From the NCBI RefSeq assembly GCF_004015795.1, contig NZ_ML137221.1, forward strand, positions 87,533-151,532: a stretch of DNA of 64,000 nt. The letters are read 5' to 3'. Positions 37,400 through 46,156 of this stretch are shown here, in pieces. Within the stretch, counting starts at the first letter, position 1. Every line of letters begins with the position of its first letter. The notes under the pieces are model-generated. The model was not told where the DNA came from, made no database searches, and worked only from the letters and a program-made list of their open reading frames with translations. This DNA comes from Falsirhodobacter deserti. Lineage in GTDB: Bacteria; Pseudomonadota; Alphaproteobacteria; Rhodobacterales; Rhodobacteraceae. The translations under genes were made by a program, and so were the position numbers.

Positions 37400-38655
37400 G
37401 CCTGTCCTTCATCCCTTCGGTTCAACCAGCGGGCGACGCGCCCCAGCGTCAGTCCCTGCACGAGGATCGAGAAGACGACAACCGCATAGGTGGCTGCAAG
37501 GATCAATGCCTTCCATTCGCTGTCGGGCAATGACAGTGCCAGCGCGATGGAAATGCCGCCCTTCAGCCCGCCCCATGTCATCAGAGGGATCACGTCGCGC
37601 CCCTCCTTGCGGATGGGGCGCAGCATGAGGATCGGCAGTGCCACCGCAAGAAGCCGGGCCACCAGTGCAAGTCCGATGGTAGCCGGCAGCGCAATCCACA
37701 TGTCCGATGACACGGTCAACTGGAAGATCTCCATCCCGATCATAAGGAACAGGGTCGCGTTCAGGATATCGTCGATCAGCCGCCAGAATCCGTCGACATA
37801 GGTGCGCGTTTCCTCTGACATGGCATCCCGCCGGCCCACGCTGCCGATCATCAGACCGGCTACCACCGCCATGATCGGGGCCGAAACCTCCAGCGCCAGT
37901 GCCAGTTCATAGCCGCCGAAGGCGAGCGCCAGCGTGATCATCACCTCCAGCGGGTAATCGTTCATTCGCCGCATGATCTGGAATACGCCCCAGCCCAGCA
38001 CTGCGCCCAGAAGCGCGCCGCCCGCAGCCTCGCGCAGGAAAAGTTCGGCGGCGGCGGCAAGATGGAACGTGCCTGCGCCATGCCCGCCTTCGGAGGGAAA
38101 AGCCAGCCCCACCAGCAGCAAAAACACCACATAGCCGACGCCGTCGTTGAAAAGCGACTCTCCGGCAATCTTGGTTTCAAGGCTTTGCCGTATCTTGGCG
38201 TCCTGCAAGATCCCCAGCACCGCCACTGGATCGGTGGGAGAGATCAGGGCCCCGAAAACCAGCGCCACCAGCAGCGGCATCCCCGTGATCCAGGAAAAGC
38301 CGGTGCCCACGATAGCCGCGGAGATGGCAATGCCAAGTGTCGCCATCAGCAGCACCGGCAGCGCCTCGCGCTTGAGATGCTCCAGCGGGACATGAAGCGC
38401 GCCGGCGAACAGCAAAAGCCCGAGCATTCCGTCCAGCAAGGAACCGGAAAACTCCATTGACGTCACAAGATCGCGCACCTGCTGTACCAGCTGCAGACCG
38501 GGCATCCAGCTGTCCACCGCCAGAATCGCGATGGAGCCAAGCAGCGCCGTCACCATGATCCCGATCGAGGGCGGCAGGCGGAACACGAAATAGTTGATGC
38601 TGCCGGAGACTGCCGCCAGCACAAGGATGATCGAAGCGATCTGAAGCGGAGTCAT
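37396..38655 (-). CDS. Sodium/proton antiporter of CPA1 family (NhaP-like)
   Basis: A 419-residue membrane protein with 12-13 hydrophobic segments. The transport-site motif FGALISPTDPVAVLGIL and the second signature AGESLFNDGVGYVVFLLL (Asp-Asp/Asn-Asp region) are typical of CPA1 antiporters such as NhaP and Synechocystis NhaS. The third conserved block MTWGGLKGGISIALALSLP is present near residue 360. It exports sodium, potassium or lithium in exchange for protons. It overlaps the end of bla by 4 bases on the opposite strand, so the two are convergent and unrelated in control. Confidence 0.9.
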   Translation of the reverse strand: MTPLQIASIILVLAAVSGSINYFVFRLPPSIGIMVTALLGSIAILAVDSWMPGLQLVQQVRDLVTSMEFSGSLLDGMLGLLLFAGALHVPLEHLKREALPVLLMATLGIAISAAIVGTGFSWITGMPLLVALVFGALISPTDPVAVLGILQDAKIRQSLETKIAGESLFNDGVGYVVFLLLVGLAFPSEGGHGAGTFHLAAAAELFLREAAGGALLGAVLGWGVFQIMRRMNDYPLEVMITLALAFGGYELALALEVSAPIMAVVAGLMIGSVGRRDAMSEETRTYVDGFWRLIDDILNATLFLMIGMEIFQLTVSSDMWIALPATIGLALVARLLAVALPILMLRPIRKEGRDVIPLMTWGGLKGGISIALALSLPDSEWKALILAATYAVVVFSILVQGLTLGRVARWLNRRDEGQA

Positions 38656-39211
38656 CGGGCCGTCCTCTGCGATATCGTCATCCTGCCGGACCTAGCGCTG
38701 CATCGGCAGCTTCCAATCTACGCGTCGGAAACCTGCGCGGCTGCATAACCTCAGCATTTCGCCCTGGGCCTATCGCAGCTTCCAGTTTCCAGCCTCTCCT
38801 TCAGCGCATGGCGCGGGAACGCATCCTGAACGTTGACCGTGCGGTGTGGACGCAGAACGAAACCCTCGATCTGGCCGAGATTTCACCGGCCATACCTGCC
38901 GCCACCATTCGGATCATCCGCAGAAGAAGGGCACCAATGACCTTCTGATCCTGACGCAGCCGGATACGATCGAGGAAATCCACTTCAACTATGCAGTGGC
39001 AGATCACCTGGCGCCGCCGCCTGACCGCAACGAAGGGAAAACCGGCTTCCTCCGGTGCGGAAGATCTGGCGCAATCGACAGCGCCTTCGCTGGCTTTCAC
39101 CGATACTCCGGTCCGCGACGGCTGAGCGCCGGGGCTGCATACAGCCATGCCGCTGATGGTGCGGGTTTGATCGACCATATGAAAGGAAGGCCCAGTGCCC
39201 CCCTTTGCCCG
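38656..39211 (+). other. Intergenic stretch with decayed coding-like text
   Basis: No intact gene. On the plus strand two frames carry protein-like pieces, VWTQNETLDLAEISPAIP (around 38850-38900) and NDLLILTQPDTIEEIHFN followed by YAVADHLAPPPDRNE (around 38935-39025), which would join by a frameshift near 38930. I do not recognise a family; a dead gene of unknown type is the simplest reading. No clear promoter was found. Confidence 0.3.
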
Positions 39212-40513
39212 TCACTCGGTCCGGATGCGCAATCTGACCAAGCGATTGGCCTCGCGCTCCAGCACTTCGAAGCGATAGCCGGCGATGATGAATGCCTCAC
39301 CCGCATGGGGGATATCATGCGCCTTGTTGATGACCAGACCTGCCAGCGTCACCGCGTCTTCCTCGGGCAGGTTCCAGTTCAGGCTGCGGTTCAGCGCCCG
39401 GATGGTGACATCCCCTTCCACATCGATGGAGCCGTCCTCGTTGGTTGCGTATTGCGCGGCGGGCGCGGGATCGTGTTCGTCGGTTATGTCGCCCACGATC
39501 TCTTCCATGATATCTTCAAGGGTGATCAGGCCACGCACCGCGCCGTATTCGTCCAGCACGATCGCGGCATGGGTTTTCTGGCGCAGGAAAGTATGCATCT
39601 GGTCATCAAGATGCGTCACCTCCAGCACATACTGGGCTTCCATCGCGATGGAGGCGATATCCAGTGCCTGCAGCGCCTCCACCCCGCCTTCCAGAACGGC
39701 CTTCTGCACCGCCCGTGCAAGGTCCTTGGCGTGCAGAATGCCGATGATCTGGTCGGCATCGGTGTGATAGATCGGCAGCCGGGTGTGGGGAGATGCCAAC
39801 GCCTCTGCGATCACCTCCAGCGAAGGCTTGGCGATGTCGATCATCTGCACGTCGCGGCGATGGGTCATCACCTCCTCGACCGAGCGATGCGCCAGATCCA
39901 GCGCGCCGAACAGCCGGTCGCGGTCCGCTTTTTCCATTCCTCCTTCGAAATGGTGCAGGGTGATGGCGTCGGCGATCTCCTCATGGGCCGCGAACGGGCG
40001 TGCATCTTCGGGGCGCACACCCATCAGGCGCAGGATCTGCCGCACAATCACCTGCACCACCGCAACAACGGGCGAGGCGACCATGACCACAATTCGCATG
40101 AACCCCGAAACCCGGCGCGCCAGCGGTTCCGCGTTGGCAATGGCGTAGGTTTTCGGCAGTACTTCCGAAAAGATCAGAACAAGTGCCGTCATCACCAGCG
40201 TCGCCGCAGCCACGCCGCCATCGCCCAGCACCACCGTGAAGAACATGGTGGCCAGCGAGGTGGCAAGAATATTGACGAGGTTGTTTCCCAGCAGGATTGC
40301 GCCGATAAGGCGCTCCTTGTCCTCGGTCAGGTCAAGCGCCCGTCCCGCAGCCTTGTCGCCCCGTCCTGCCATGTTGTGCAACTTGCCGCGGCTGGCCGTG
40401 GTAAGCGCGGTTTCCGACCCCGAAAAGATCGCCGAGCAGAACAGCAGCAGCAGAATTGCAACGCCCGTGCCAATAAGGAACAGTAAGGACGGCGTGGCGA
40501 CGATGTCCTGCAT
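39212..40513 (-). CDS. CNNM/HlyC-CorC family membrane protein with CBS domains
   Basis: A 433-residue protein: N-terminal DUF21/CNNM membrane domain (four helices from FLIGTGVAILLLLFCSAIF, with SGSETALTTASRGKLHNM as the family signature), two CBS domains (VMTHRRDVQMIDI; HLDDQMHTFLRQKTHAAIV), and a C-terminal CorC/HlyC domain with DGSIDVEGDVTIRALNRSLN. Relatives export magnesium or cobalt, and the family includes CorC/CorB. Function here is presumably divalent-cation efflux. It is the only gene in its transcription unit. Confidence 0.9.
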   Translation of the reverse strand: MQDIVATPSLLFLIGTGVAILLLLFCSAIFSGSETALTTASRGKLHNMAGRGDKAAGRALDLTEDKERLIGAILLGNNLVNILATSLATMFFTVVLGDGGVAAATLVMTALVLIFSEVLPKTYAIANAEPLARRVSGFMRIVVMVASPVVAVVQVIVRQILRLMGVRPEDARPFAAHEEIADAITLHHFEGGMEKADRDRLFGALDLAHRSVEEVMTHRRDVQMIDIAKPSLEVIAEALASPHTRLPIYHTDADQIIGILHAKDLARAVQKAVLEGGVEALQALDIASIAMEAQYVLEVTHLDDQMHTFLRQKTHAAIVLDEYGAVRGLITLEDIMEEIVGDITDEHDPAPAAQYATNEDGSIDVEGDVTIRALNRSLNWNLPEEDAVTLAGLVINKAHDIPHAGEAFIIAGYRFEVLEREANRLVRLRIRTE

Positions 40514-40731
40514 AAGCAGTCTCCGGTTGGTTGCGGCGCCGGTATGACGCGGCGACGGGATTTCAGGTTCCCCTCGTTACCGTATCGTGCCCGCGTCGGC
40601 ACCCCATTATCTTGCCGCAGATGCGGCACAGGGGGAAGTCCCACCAGCAGGCTGCTGCCGATGAAGCAAACGCCATCTCAACCTTTCTGCAGAAAGCGCT
40701 ATATCCTGATACCATTCCAGGAGTGCACGAG

Positions 40732-41106
40732 ATGAAGATCAGATCAACATTGACCTTGGTGGCGGCGATCGCAGCCTTGGCCGGAACGCCCGTTCTTGCC
40801 GATCCGGGTGGCGGGCGCGGCAACGGGAACCATGGCAACCACCAGAACGGCGGGCGTGATTGCCCGCCCGGGCTTGCCAAGAAGAACCCGCCCTGCGTGC
40901 CGCCGGGGCAGGCACGCCACGGGAAAGGGGTCGGGGATATCCTGCGCAACGGCGATTATATCGTCATCCGCGATCCGCGCCGCTACAACCTCGAGCCGCG
41001 GGATGATTGGCGGTATTACCGGGACGGGGACCGCGTCTATCGAGTGGACCCGACGACCCGGAAGATCCTGGCGGTCGTCAACCTGATAGACGCCTTCACG
41101 AATTGA
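40732..41106 (+). CDS. Small secreted basic protein, RcnB-like
   Basis: A 124-residue exported protein with a signal peptide (LTLVAAIAALAGTPVLA), then a Gly/Asn/His-rich region (GGGRGNGNHGNHQNGG), a PPGLAKK-x-PPCVPPGQA segment, and a C-terminal half containing DYIVIRDPRRYNLEP and RVYRVDPTTRKILAVVNLI. This architecture resembles small periplasmic RcnB-family proteins in alphaproteobacteria. The His-rich part could bind metal. AGGAG precedes the ATG. Neighbours do not point to a pathway. Confidence 0.7.
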   Translation: MKIRSTLTLVAAIAALAGTPVLADPGGGRGNGNHGNHQNGGRDCPPGLAKKNPPCVPPGQARHGKGVGDILRNGDYIVIRDPRRYNLEPRDDWRYYRDGDRVYRVDPTTRKILAVVNLIDAFTN

Positions 41107-41118
41107 GGCAGGCAGCCT

Positions 41119-41135
41119 GCGCGATGATGTCGCGC
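41119..41135 (+). terminator. Possible hairpin after the small secreted protein gene
   Basis: GCGCGA (41119-41124) pairs with TCGCGC (41130-41135) over a 5-base loop 12 bases after the stop. There is no T-run, so this is a weak candidate. Confidence 0.35.
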
Positions 41136-41168
41136 GGCATCATCCTGCAGTTGTGCATCGCTTACAAA

Positions 41169-41180
41169 CATACTAGTATG
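41169..41180. promoter_or_regulatory. Perfect palindrome CATACTAGTATG, candidate GntR operator
   Basis: A 12-base perfect palindrome in a locally AT-rich segment lies 24 bases upstream of the GntR-family gene at 41204. This spacing and symmetry fit autoregulation by that regulator and, through it, control of kduD. Confidence 0.55.
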
Positions 41181-41203
41181 CGCGCAATGTGAGGATAGCC
41201 CAA

Positions 41204-41944
41204 ATGGAAGACGCACCGCGGCAAAGACGGCCCCGCCGGGCCACCGGCATGACACGCCTTCGCGCGGCGCAACCGCGAACCGCTGACCTGATCCACCGAG
41301 AGCTTTTCAACGACATCGTGGCGATGCGTCGCAAGCCGAACGATCCACTGCCGGAGCGTGACCTTCTTGCGCATTTCGGCGTAAGCCGCACACCCCTGCG
41401 CGAGGCTCTGCTGCGGCTGGCAGATGAAGGGCTGGTCATCATCTATCCGCAGGTCGGGACATTCGTGGCCCGCATTCCCGTGCAAGCGCTGTGCGAAAGC
41501 ATCATGATCCGCCGTGCGCTGGAACTGGTGATGATCGAGGAGGCCGTTCCGCGCATCGACGGCAACTTCATGGCGGCGCTGGACGGCAATCTGCTGTCGA
41601 TGGAAGCAGCAGGAACAGCCGACGATCTTGATGCCTTCGACCAGCTTGATGGTGAATTTCACCGGATCATTGCCGAAGTGTCGGGCCGTCACACGATTAT
41701 GGCGATGATCGACGCGGTACGGGCCCAGATCGACCGGTATCGCCTGACCACCTTGCCGCAGGCAGGCCGGCTTGATCGAGTGATCGAGGAACATCGCGCT
41801 ATTCGCGACGGCTTGGCCGCCCGCGACGTGGCAGCGGCCACCAGTTCCATGAACCTGCATATCGGCCAGATGCTGACAGAGGTGCAGCGTCTGGATACCA
41901 CCAATCCCGACTTTTTCTTGGACGACCGAAAGGAAACGAGCTGA
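41204..41944 (+). CDS. GntR-family (FCD) regulator, probably of kduD/pectin catabolism
   Basis: A regulator of about 246 residues. The winged helix is at residues 30-85 (PLPERDLLAHFGVSRTPLR, LRLADEGLVIIYPQ), the FCD ligand domain follows (DAFDQLDGEFHRIIAE and HHRAI-like VIEEHRAIRDGLA). I prefer the ATG at 41204 over the GTG at 41189 because GAGG lies ahead at 41190-41193. It overlaps kduD by one base (TGATG), so the two are co-expressed. Regulators of this type in front of kduD usually sense uronate intermediates. The palindrome at 41169-41180 is its likely site. Confidence 0.88.
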   Translation: MEDAPRQRRPRRATGMTRLRAAQPRTADLIHRELFNDIVAMRRKPNDPLPERDLLAHFGVSRTPLREALLRLADEGLVIIYPQVGTFVARIPVQALCESIMIRRALELVMIEEAVPRIDGNFMAALDGNLLSMEAAGTADDLDAFDQLDGEFHRIIAEVSGRHTIMAMIDAVRAQIDRYRLTTLPQAGRLDRVIEEHRAIRDGLAARDVAAATSSMNLHIGQMLTEVQRLDTTNPDFFLDDRKETS

Positions 41945-42693
41945 TGAACCTATTCGACCTGACTGGCCGGGTGGCCGTGGTGACCGGTGCCAACACGGGC
42001 ATCGGGCAAGGCATCGCCGTGGCGCTTGCCAATGCGGGTGCCAGCCTGGTGACCGTGGGCCGCAGTTCCCCTGAAGAGACGCGGTCGCTGCTGCCCGAAG
42101 GCACGCGCCATCACGATATCCGCGCCGACCTGTCCAGCACCGAACCCCTTGCCGGGATCGTGGACGAGGTGATCGCCAAGATGGGCCGGATCGATATCCT
42201 TGTGAACAATGCCGGCATCATCCGCCGTGCCGACGCCGTTGATTACAGCGAGGCCGACTGGGACGCCGTGATCGACACGAACCTGAAATCGCTGTTCTTC
42301 CTGTCGCAGGCCGCAGGGCGCGCCATGATCGCGCAGGGCAGCGGCAAGATCATCAACATCGCATCGCTTCTTTCGTTTCAGGGCGGCATCCGCATCCCTG
42401 CCTATACCGCGGCAAAAAGCGGGGTGGCAGGGCTGACGCGGCTTCTGGCATGCGAATGGGCGGCCAAAGGCGTGAACGTGAACGCCATTGCCCCCGGCTA
42501 TATCGAAACAAACAACACGACCGCCCTTCGAGAGGATGAAAAGCGCAACGCCGACATTCTTGGCCGCATTCCCGCAGCGCGATGGGGGCAGCCTTCGGAT
42601 ATGGGTGGCGCAGCGGTTTTCCTCGCTTCTGCCGCTTCGGACTATGTGAATGGTGTGGTGCTACCGGTCGACGGCGGTTGGCTCGCGCGCTGA
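41944..42693 (+). CDS. kduD: 2-dehydro-3-deoxy-D-gluconate 5-dehydrogenase KduD (SDR)
   Basis: A 249-residue SDR enzyme that interconverts 2,5-diketo-3-deoxygluconate and 2-keto-3-deoxygluconate in pectin and uronate breakdown. It has the NAD motif VVTGANTGIGQGIAVAL, the NNAGI motif (LVNNAGIIRRA), catalytic Ser in INIASLLSF and the Tyr-x-x-x-Lys pair in IPAYTAAKSGVAGL; the KduD-specific N-terminal FDLTGRVAVVTG and the C-terminal YVNGVVLPVDGGWLAR are both present. It is coupled to the preceding GntR gene. The GH28-GH105 enzyme encoded at 43422 releases galacturonate-type products, so the two fit one pathway. Confidence 0.88.
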   Translation: MNLFDLTGRVAVVTGANTGIGQGIAVALANAGASLVTVGRSSPEETRSLLPEGTRHHDIRADLSSTEPLAGIVDEVIAKMGRIDILVNNAGIIRRADAVDYSEADWDAVIDTNLKSLFFLSQAAGRAMIAQGSGKIINIASLLSFQGGIRIPAYTAAKSGVAGLTRLLACEWAAKGVNVNAIAPGYIETNNTTALREDEKRNADILGRIPAARWGQPSDMGGAAVFLASAASDYVNGVVLPVDGGWLAR

Positions 42694-42955
42694 AGGCGCA
42701 GTGAGATACCGCGAACATGTGCCCGTGCGCCAGGCTGGTGCCCCCTGCAAAGCGCACGGGCAACAGGTAATCGCGCCCGTCCGCCTCTTGTTGTGAAGCG
42801 AGGCTAAGCCCTTTTCGCAAGGGATGCGGGTGTAACCGGATCGGGAGGAATGGTGGACTTCCACGATCGGCAGCCCTAAGTTGCCGCGGCAGAGAGGACG
42901 ACCTCCCCCCATCGGGGCACCATTCGGGACGGCCCGGTAACAGATGGGGATCATC

Positions 42956-43375
42956 ATGCGCAAATCGCGGGACCGTATTCGTCATGCTATCAGCTTCGAG
43001 CTGATCGGCCTTGCCCTTATCATTCCACTTGGCGCCATAGGGTTCGGCCTGCATCCGCAGGATATGGGTGTTGTCGCCGTTGTCGGTTCAACCGTGGCGA
43101 CGCTTTGGAACTACGTCTATAATCTTGGCTTCGATCACGCGATGAAGCGGATACGCGGAACGGTCCATAAAACGATGACCATCCGCGTTCTGCACACGGT
43201 GCTGTTCGAACTGGGGCTGCTTGTGGTCGCCCTCCCGTTCATCGCCTGGTATCTTGAAATCGGGCTTTGGGCCGCGCTGGTCCTGGATCTGGCGGCGGTG
43301 GTCTTCTACGTGATCTATGCCTTCATATTCAACTGGATCTATGACCGGGTATTCCCCCTGCCCGCCGATGCCTGA
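42956..43375 (+). CDS. PACE-family (DUF2061-like) multidrug/chlorhexidine efflux transporter
   Basis: A membrane protein of about 139 residues with four hydrophobic segments in two BTP-domain repeats, matching the proteobacterial antimicrobial compound efflux family: AISFELIGLALIIPLGAI, ATLWNYVYNLGFDHAMKR, LFELGLLVVALPFIAWYL and FYVIYAFIFNWIYDRVFP. The acidic Glu of the first helix (SFELIG) is the key transport residue in AceI. I start at MRKSRDRIRH (42956); an ATG 4 codons upstream is also possible. The intergenic gap 42694-42955 shows no gene. Confidence 0.88.
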   Translation: MRKSRDRIRHAISFELIGLALIIPLGAIGFGLHPQDMGVVAVVGSTVATLWNYVYNLGFDHAMKRIRGTVHKTMTIRVLHTVLFELGLLVVALPFIAWYLEIGLWAALVLDLAAVVFYVIYAFIFNWIYDRVFPLPADA

Positions 43376-43384
43376 TGAGAAGGC

Positions 43385-43412
43385 ACCGCCCCGAACAACT
43401 TGTCGGGGCGGT
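43385..43412. terminator. Strong hairpin between convergent PACE gene and GH28-GH105 gene
   Basis: A perfect 10-base stem (ACCGCCCCGA at 43385-43394, TCGGGGCGGT at 43403-43412) with an 8-base loop lies in the 46 bases between the PACE stop (43375) and the GH28-GH105 stop (43422). The position fits a bidirectional terminator. Confidence 0.6.
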
Positions 43413-43421
43413 TGGTGACGA

Positions 43422-46094
43422 TCAGGACAGGGCTGCCTGCCGGGTATCCTGCAGCGCGGCCCCTGCCAGATGTGCTTCGGCGGCGGCCATCATGAACGGG
43501 CCAACACCCTTGGCATCATCAGCCACGATCTCCTCCGTCAGATAATAGCCGGGGGTGCCGTCGCGGTCGCGGCCTGCCCACCGGCCCAGACCCGCCACAC
43601 GGCAGATCGTTTGAAGCCGGGCCCGACCGCTGGCATCTGGCTGGATGCGGTCTGTCAGCGCCCTAAACGCCCGCAGACCCGCCTGCCGCGCCGTATCCGG
43701 TGCTATCCCGTGCCGCGCCGCACGCAGCAAAGCATAGGCAAACATGGCCGAGGCGGAGGTTTCTTCGTAGTTCCCCTCCAGATCCGGTGCCATCAGCACT
43801 TGCTGCCAAAGTCCTGACGGCCGCGCCTCTTGCATCACGCGGTCCAGCAGGGCTGCCGTCCTGTCGCGCAGCGCGGCGGCATCTTCATCCTTCGGAAGCA
43901 ACACCAGCGCATCAACCAGCGCCATCGCCAACCAGCCGACCGCCCGCGCCCACACGGCGGAGGATTGCCCCGTGTGCGGATCGGCCCATCCCATCTGCCG
44001 CGCATCGTCATAGCCGTGGGCGTAAAGCCCGTCGCTTCGCCCCGTCAGATCCAGCGCACTGTTGAACTGTGCCACGGCATCGGCCACCGCGGCGTCGTCC
44101 TCGGTCGCCAGACCATGCTCGATCTGGAACGGCAGGGCCATGTACAACCCGTCCAGCCAGACCTGGTGTGGATAGACCTTCTTGTGCCAATAGTTCCCCG
44201 CCGGAATCCGCGGATGGATATCAAGTTGGCCACGCAGCCGTTGCGCGGCCATAAGGAACCGTTCCTGCCCCGTACGGCGATGAAGCGGATGCAGGACACG
44301 GCCCGCCATGATGTTGTCGATGTTGCAATCTTGCGGACCATAGCCTGCCAAGGTGCCATCCTCGGCCACTTGCGAAGCCGCAAGGCGCATCAGCTGGTCG
44401 TGCCAGCGCGCCTGACCTGTCGCTTCGGCCAGCAGGTCCAGCCCGCGATAGATGCAGCCATCCTCATAGCACCAGCTGCCGCCCTTATACAGGATGTGGT
44501 CCCGGGCATATGCCTCCATCCATTCATCCAGCGGCGGACGTGACGGGGCGGGAGCGGCCTGGCGAGCGTTCAGGCTTATGGGGCGCTGCGACAGAAGCGT
44601 TCGGTCATCGCAACTGACGTCGGCATTCTCGGCAAGGATGAGCTCGTGCCGCATTGGCCGCACGGCATCGGCCATGACGGGCGGGGCAGCTTGCGCCGCC
44701 GGATCCATGCTGCCCAGCTTCAGATTGCGGATCACGACATCGCGGATGGGCGCTTCGGGCAAGCCTAGAAAGACGCCCGCCGCATGCGAAAGCCGCTCCA
44801 CCTCCACATCCTCCACCAGAATGCCGGATATGGTGGGGGTGCCGCTATCGAAGGCGGCGGAGGCGCGGTTCTGCACCCAGTCCGCATGGCCGTCATGGTC
44901 ACAGTGATAAAAAGCGTTGGCCGAAAAAACGGTCTGCACGCCATCCATCCGCACACGCGCAAAGCGGATGCCAGAAACCGTGCCTCCCCTGCCCCGCCGG
45001 GTCTTCAAGCGCAGGCCGCGGTCGGTGCCGATCATCTCGCAATCTTCCACCGTCACATCATGCACGCCGCCCGACATTTCAGAGCCGATGACGACGCCGC
45101 CATGGCCCTTTTCCATCAGGCAGTGGCGGATCGCAACGCCACGCGTTTCGGCAAGATGGTCGCTTTCGCCGGTATCGCTGCGCTTCCCTGCCTTGATGGC
45201 GATGCAATCATCCCCGACAGAAAAGCGGATCCCCTCCATCACCACGTTGGTGCAGCTTTCAGGGTTGAACCCGTCGGTGTTCGGGCTGTCAGAAGGGGCT
45301 TCGATTTGCAGGGCAGCGGCGGTTACGCCATGGCACCCTTGCGGGTGGATCGTCCAGCTGGGTGCGTTACGGATGCCGAAGCCAAGCAACGTCACATCGC
45401 GGCAGCCGATCAGGTGCAGCCCGCGCGGGCGGCGTGCGCCCTCCCGCGTTTCCTTTGGCCATGACCACCAGTCGCCGCGATCGCCCGCGCCGTCGATCCA
45501 GCCGGGGCCTTCGATGATCAGGCCCGTCGCGCCGATGGCATGAACGGTGGCAGCGAAACACGTATCGGGCAGCCCCTCCCACGATCCAAGCATCGCCCCG
45601 TTCTCATCCCTTGCGGGCAGCACGGGCCAGCCATCCCGCACCATTGGCGCAGTCAGAACGGCACCCTCGGCCAGCGACAGCGTCATGTTTGATTTCAGTC
45701 GAACCGGCATCGTCCGCCACAGCCCGGGCGGAAGATGCAGCGTGCCGCCTTCGGGCAAACCGTCCACCACCATCTGCAACAGCGCGGCGTTGTGCACAGC
45801 GCCTTCCGCATCGCCCTCGGCCAGATCGGGAAGAAGATCGGGAACCAGACGCGCCGCGCAGACAAGGGTGCGGAAGCGGGCGGAATGTTCCCCCAACGTC
45901 ACCTTGTATTCCGTATCAGGCTCCAGATCATGAATGGCCGTGACGACGCGATTGGTGGTTCCGCTGCGCGGCGGCTGTCCCTCCGCCTCCAGCATCCATG
46001 GCGTAGATGCGGGAAGATGGTAGCGGGCACCCGCCAGCGGCAGGACAAGTGCGATCGATCGCGCAGATCGCGCGGCAAGACGGATAAGGGTCAT
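43422..46094 (-). CDS. Fused GH28 polygalacturonase and GH105 unsaturated glucuronyl/rhamnogalacturonyl hydrolase, cytoplasmic
   Basis: A 890-residue two-enzyme protein. Residues about 20-80 look like a fibronectin-III-type domain. Residues 90-500 are GH28 (right-handed beta-helix): NTD at 272-274, DD at 295-296, GHG at 330-332 and RLK at 362-364 are the four catalytic motifs. Residues about 520-885 are GH105 (alpha/alpha barrel): [32 protein letters not shown] (catalytic Asp region) and [17 protein letters not shown] match the unsaturated hydrolase family. There is no signal peptide, so it probably degrades imported oligogalacturonides inside the cell. I start at the ATG at 46092-46094. It is the last gene of the sugar ABC operon. 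Confidence 0.88.
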   Translation of the reverse strand: MTLIRLAARSARSIALVLPLAGARYHLPASTPWMLEAEGQPPRSGTTNRVVTAIHDLEPDTEYKVTLGEHSARFRTLVCAARLVPDLLPDLAEGDAEGAVHNAALLQMVVDGLPEGGTLHLPPGLWRTMPVRLKSNMTLSLAEGAVLTAPMVRDGWPVLPARDENGAMLGSWEGLPDTCFAATVHAIGATGLIIEGPGWIDGAGDRGDWWSWPKETREGARRPRGLHLIGCRDVTLLGFGIRNAPSWTIHPQGCHGVTAAALQIEAPSDSPNTDGFNPESCTNVVMEGIRFSVGDDCIAIKAGKRSDTGESDHLAETRGVAIRHCLMEKGHGGVVIGSEMSGGVHDVTVEDCEMIGTDRGLRLKTRRGRGGTVSGIRFARVRMDGVQTVFSANAFYHCDHDGHADWVQNRASAAFDSGTPTISGILVEDVEVERLSHAAGVFLGLPEAPIRDVVIRNLKLGSMDPAAQAAPPVMADAVRPMRHELILAENADVSCDDRTLLSQRPISLNARQAAPAPSRPPLDEWMEAYARDHILYKGGSWCYEDGCIYRGLDLLAEATGQARWHDQLMRLAASQVAEDGTLAGYGPQDCNIDNIMAGRVLHPLHRRTGQERFLMAAQRLRGQLDIHPRIPAGNYWHKKVYPHQVWLDGLYMALPFQIEHGLATEDDAAVADAVAQFNSALDLTGRSDGLYAHGYDDARQMGWADPHTGQSSAVWARAVGWLAMALVDALVLLPKDEDAAALRDRTAALLDRVMQEARPSGLWQQVLMAPDLEGNYEETSASAMFAYALLRAARHGIAPDTARQAGLRAFRALTDRIQPDASGRARLQTICRVAGLGRWAGRDRDGTPGYYLTEEIVADDAKGVGPFMMAAAEAHLAGAALQDTRQAALS

Positions 46095-46121
46095 GGGAAT
46101 GTCGTTCCGGAAAGGTTGATC

Positions 46122-46150
46122 GCCCCGCCGCACCTGTCGCGCGGCGGGGC
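46122..46150 (-). terminator. Hairpin between the sugar-binding-protein gene and the GH28-GH105 gene
   Basis: A 9-base perfect stem (GCCCCGCCG at 46122-46130, CGGCGGGGC at 46142-46150), 11-base loop, lies between the binding-protein stop (46157) and the enzyme start (46094). Such hairpins raise the level of the upstream binding-protein transcript relative to downstream genes. It may be partial termination or 3' stabilisation. Confidence 0.55.
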
Positions 46151-46156
46151 AAGGGA

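Noticed and set aside
38846..40486. A 546-codon plus-strand frame across the CorC-family gene
   Set aside because: It is the shadow of the intact CNNM/CorC-type gene on the minus strand and shows typical His/Gln-rich shadow composition.
42700..42860. Short minus-strand text resembling a domain (DGRDYLLPVRF)
   Set aside because: It is a brief fragment in a 262-base gap with no start, no continuation and no second conserved motif, too little to call a remnant.
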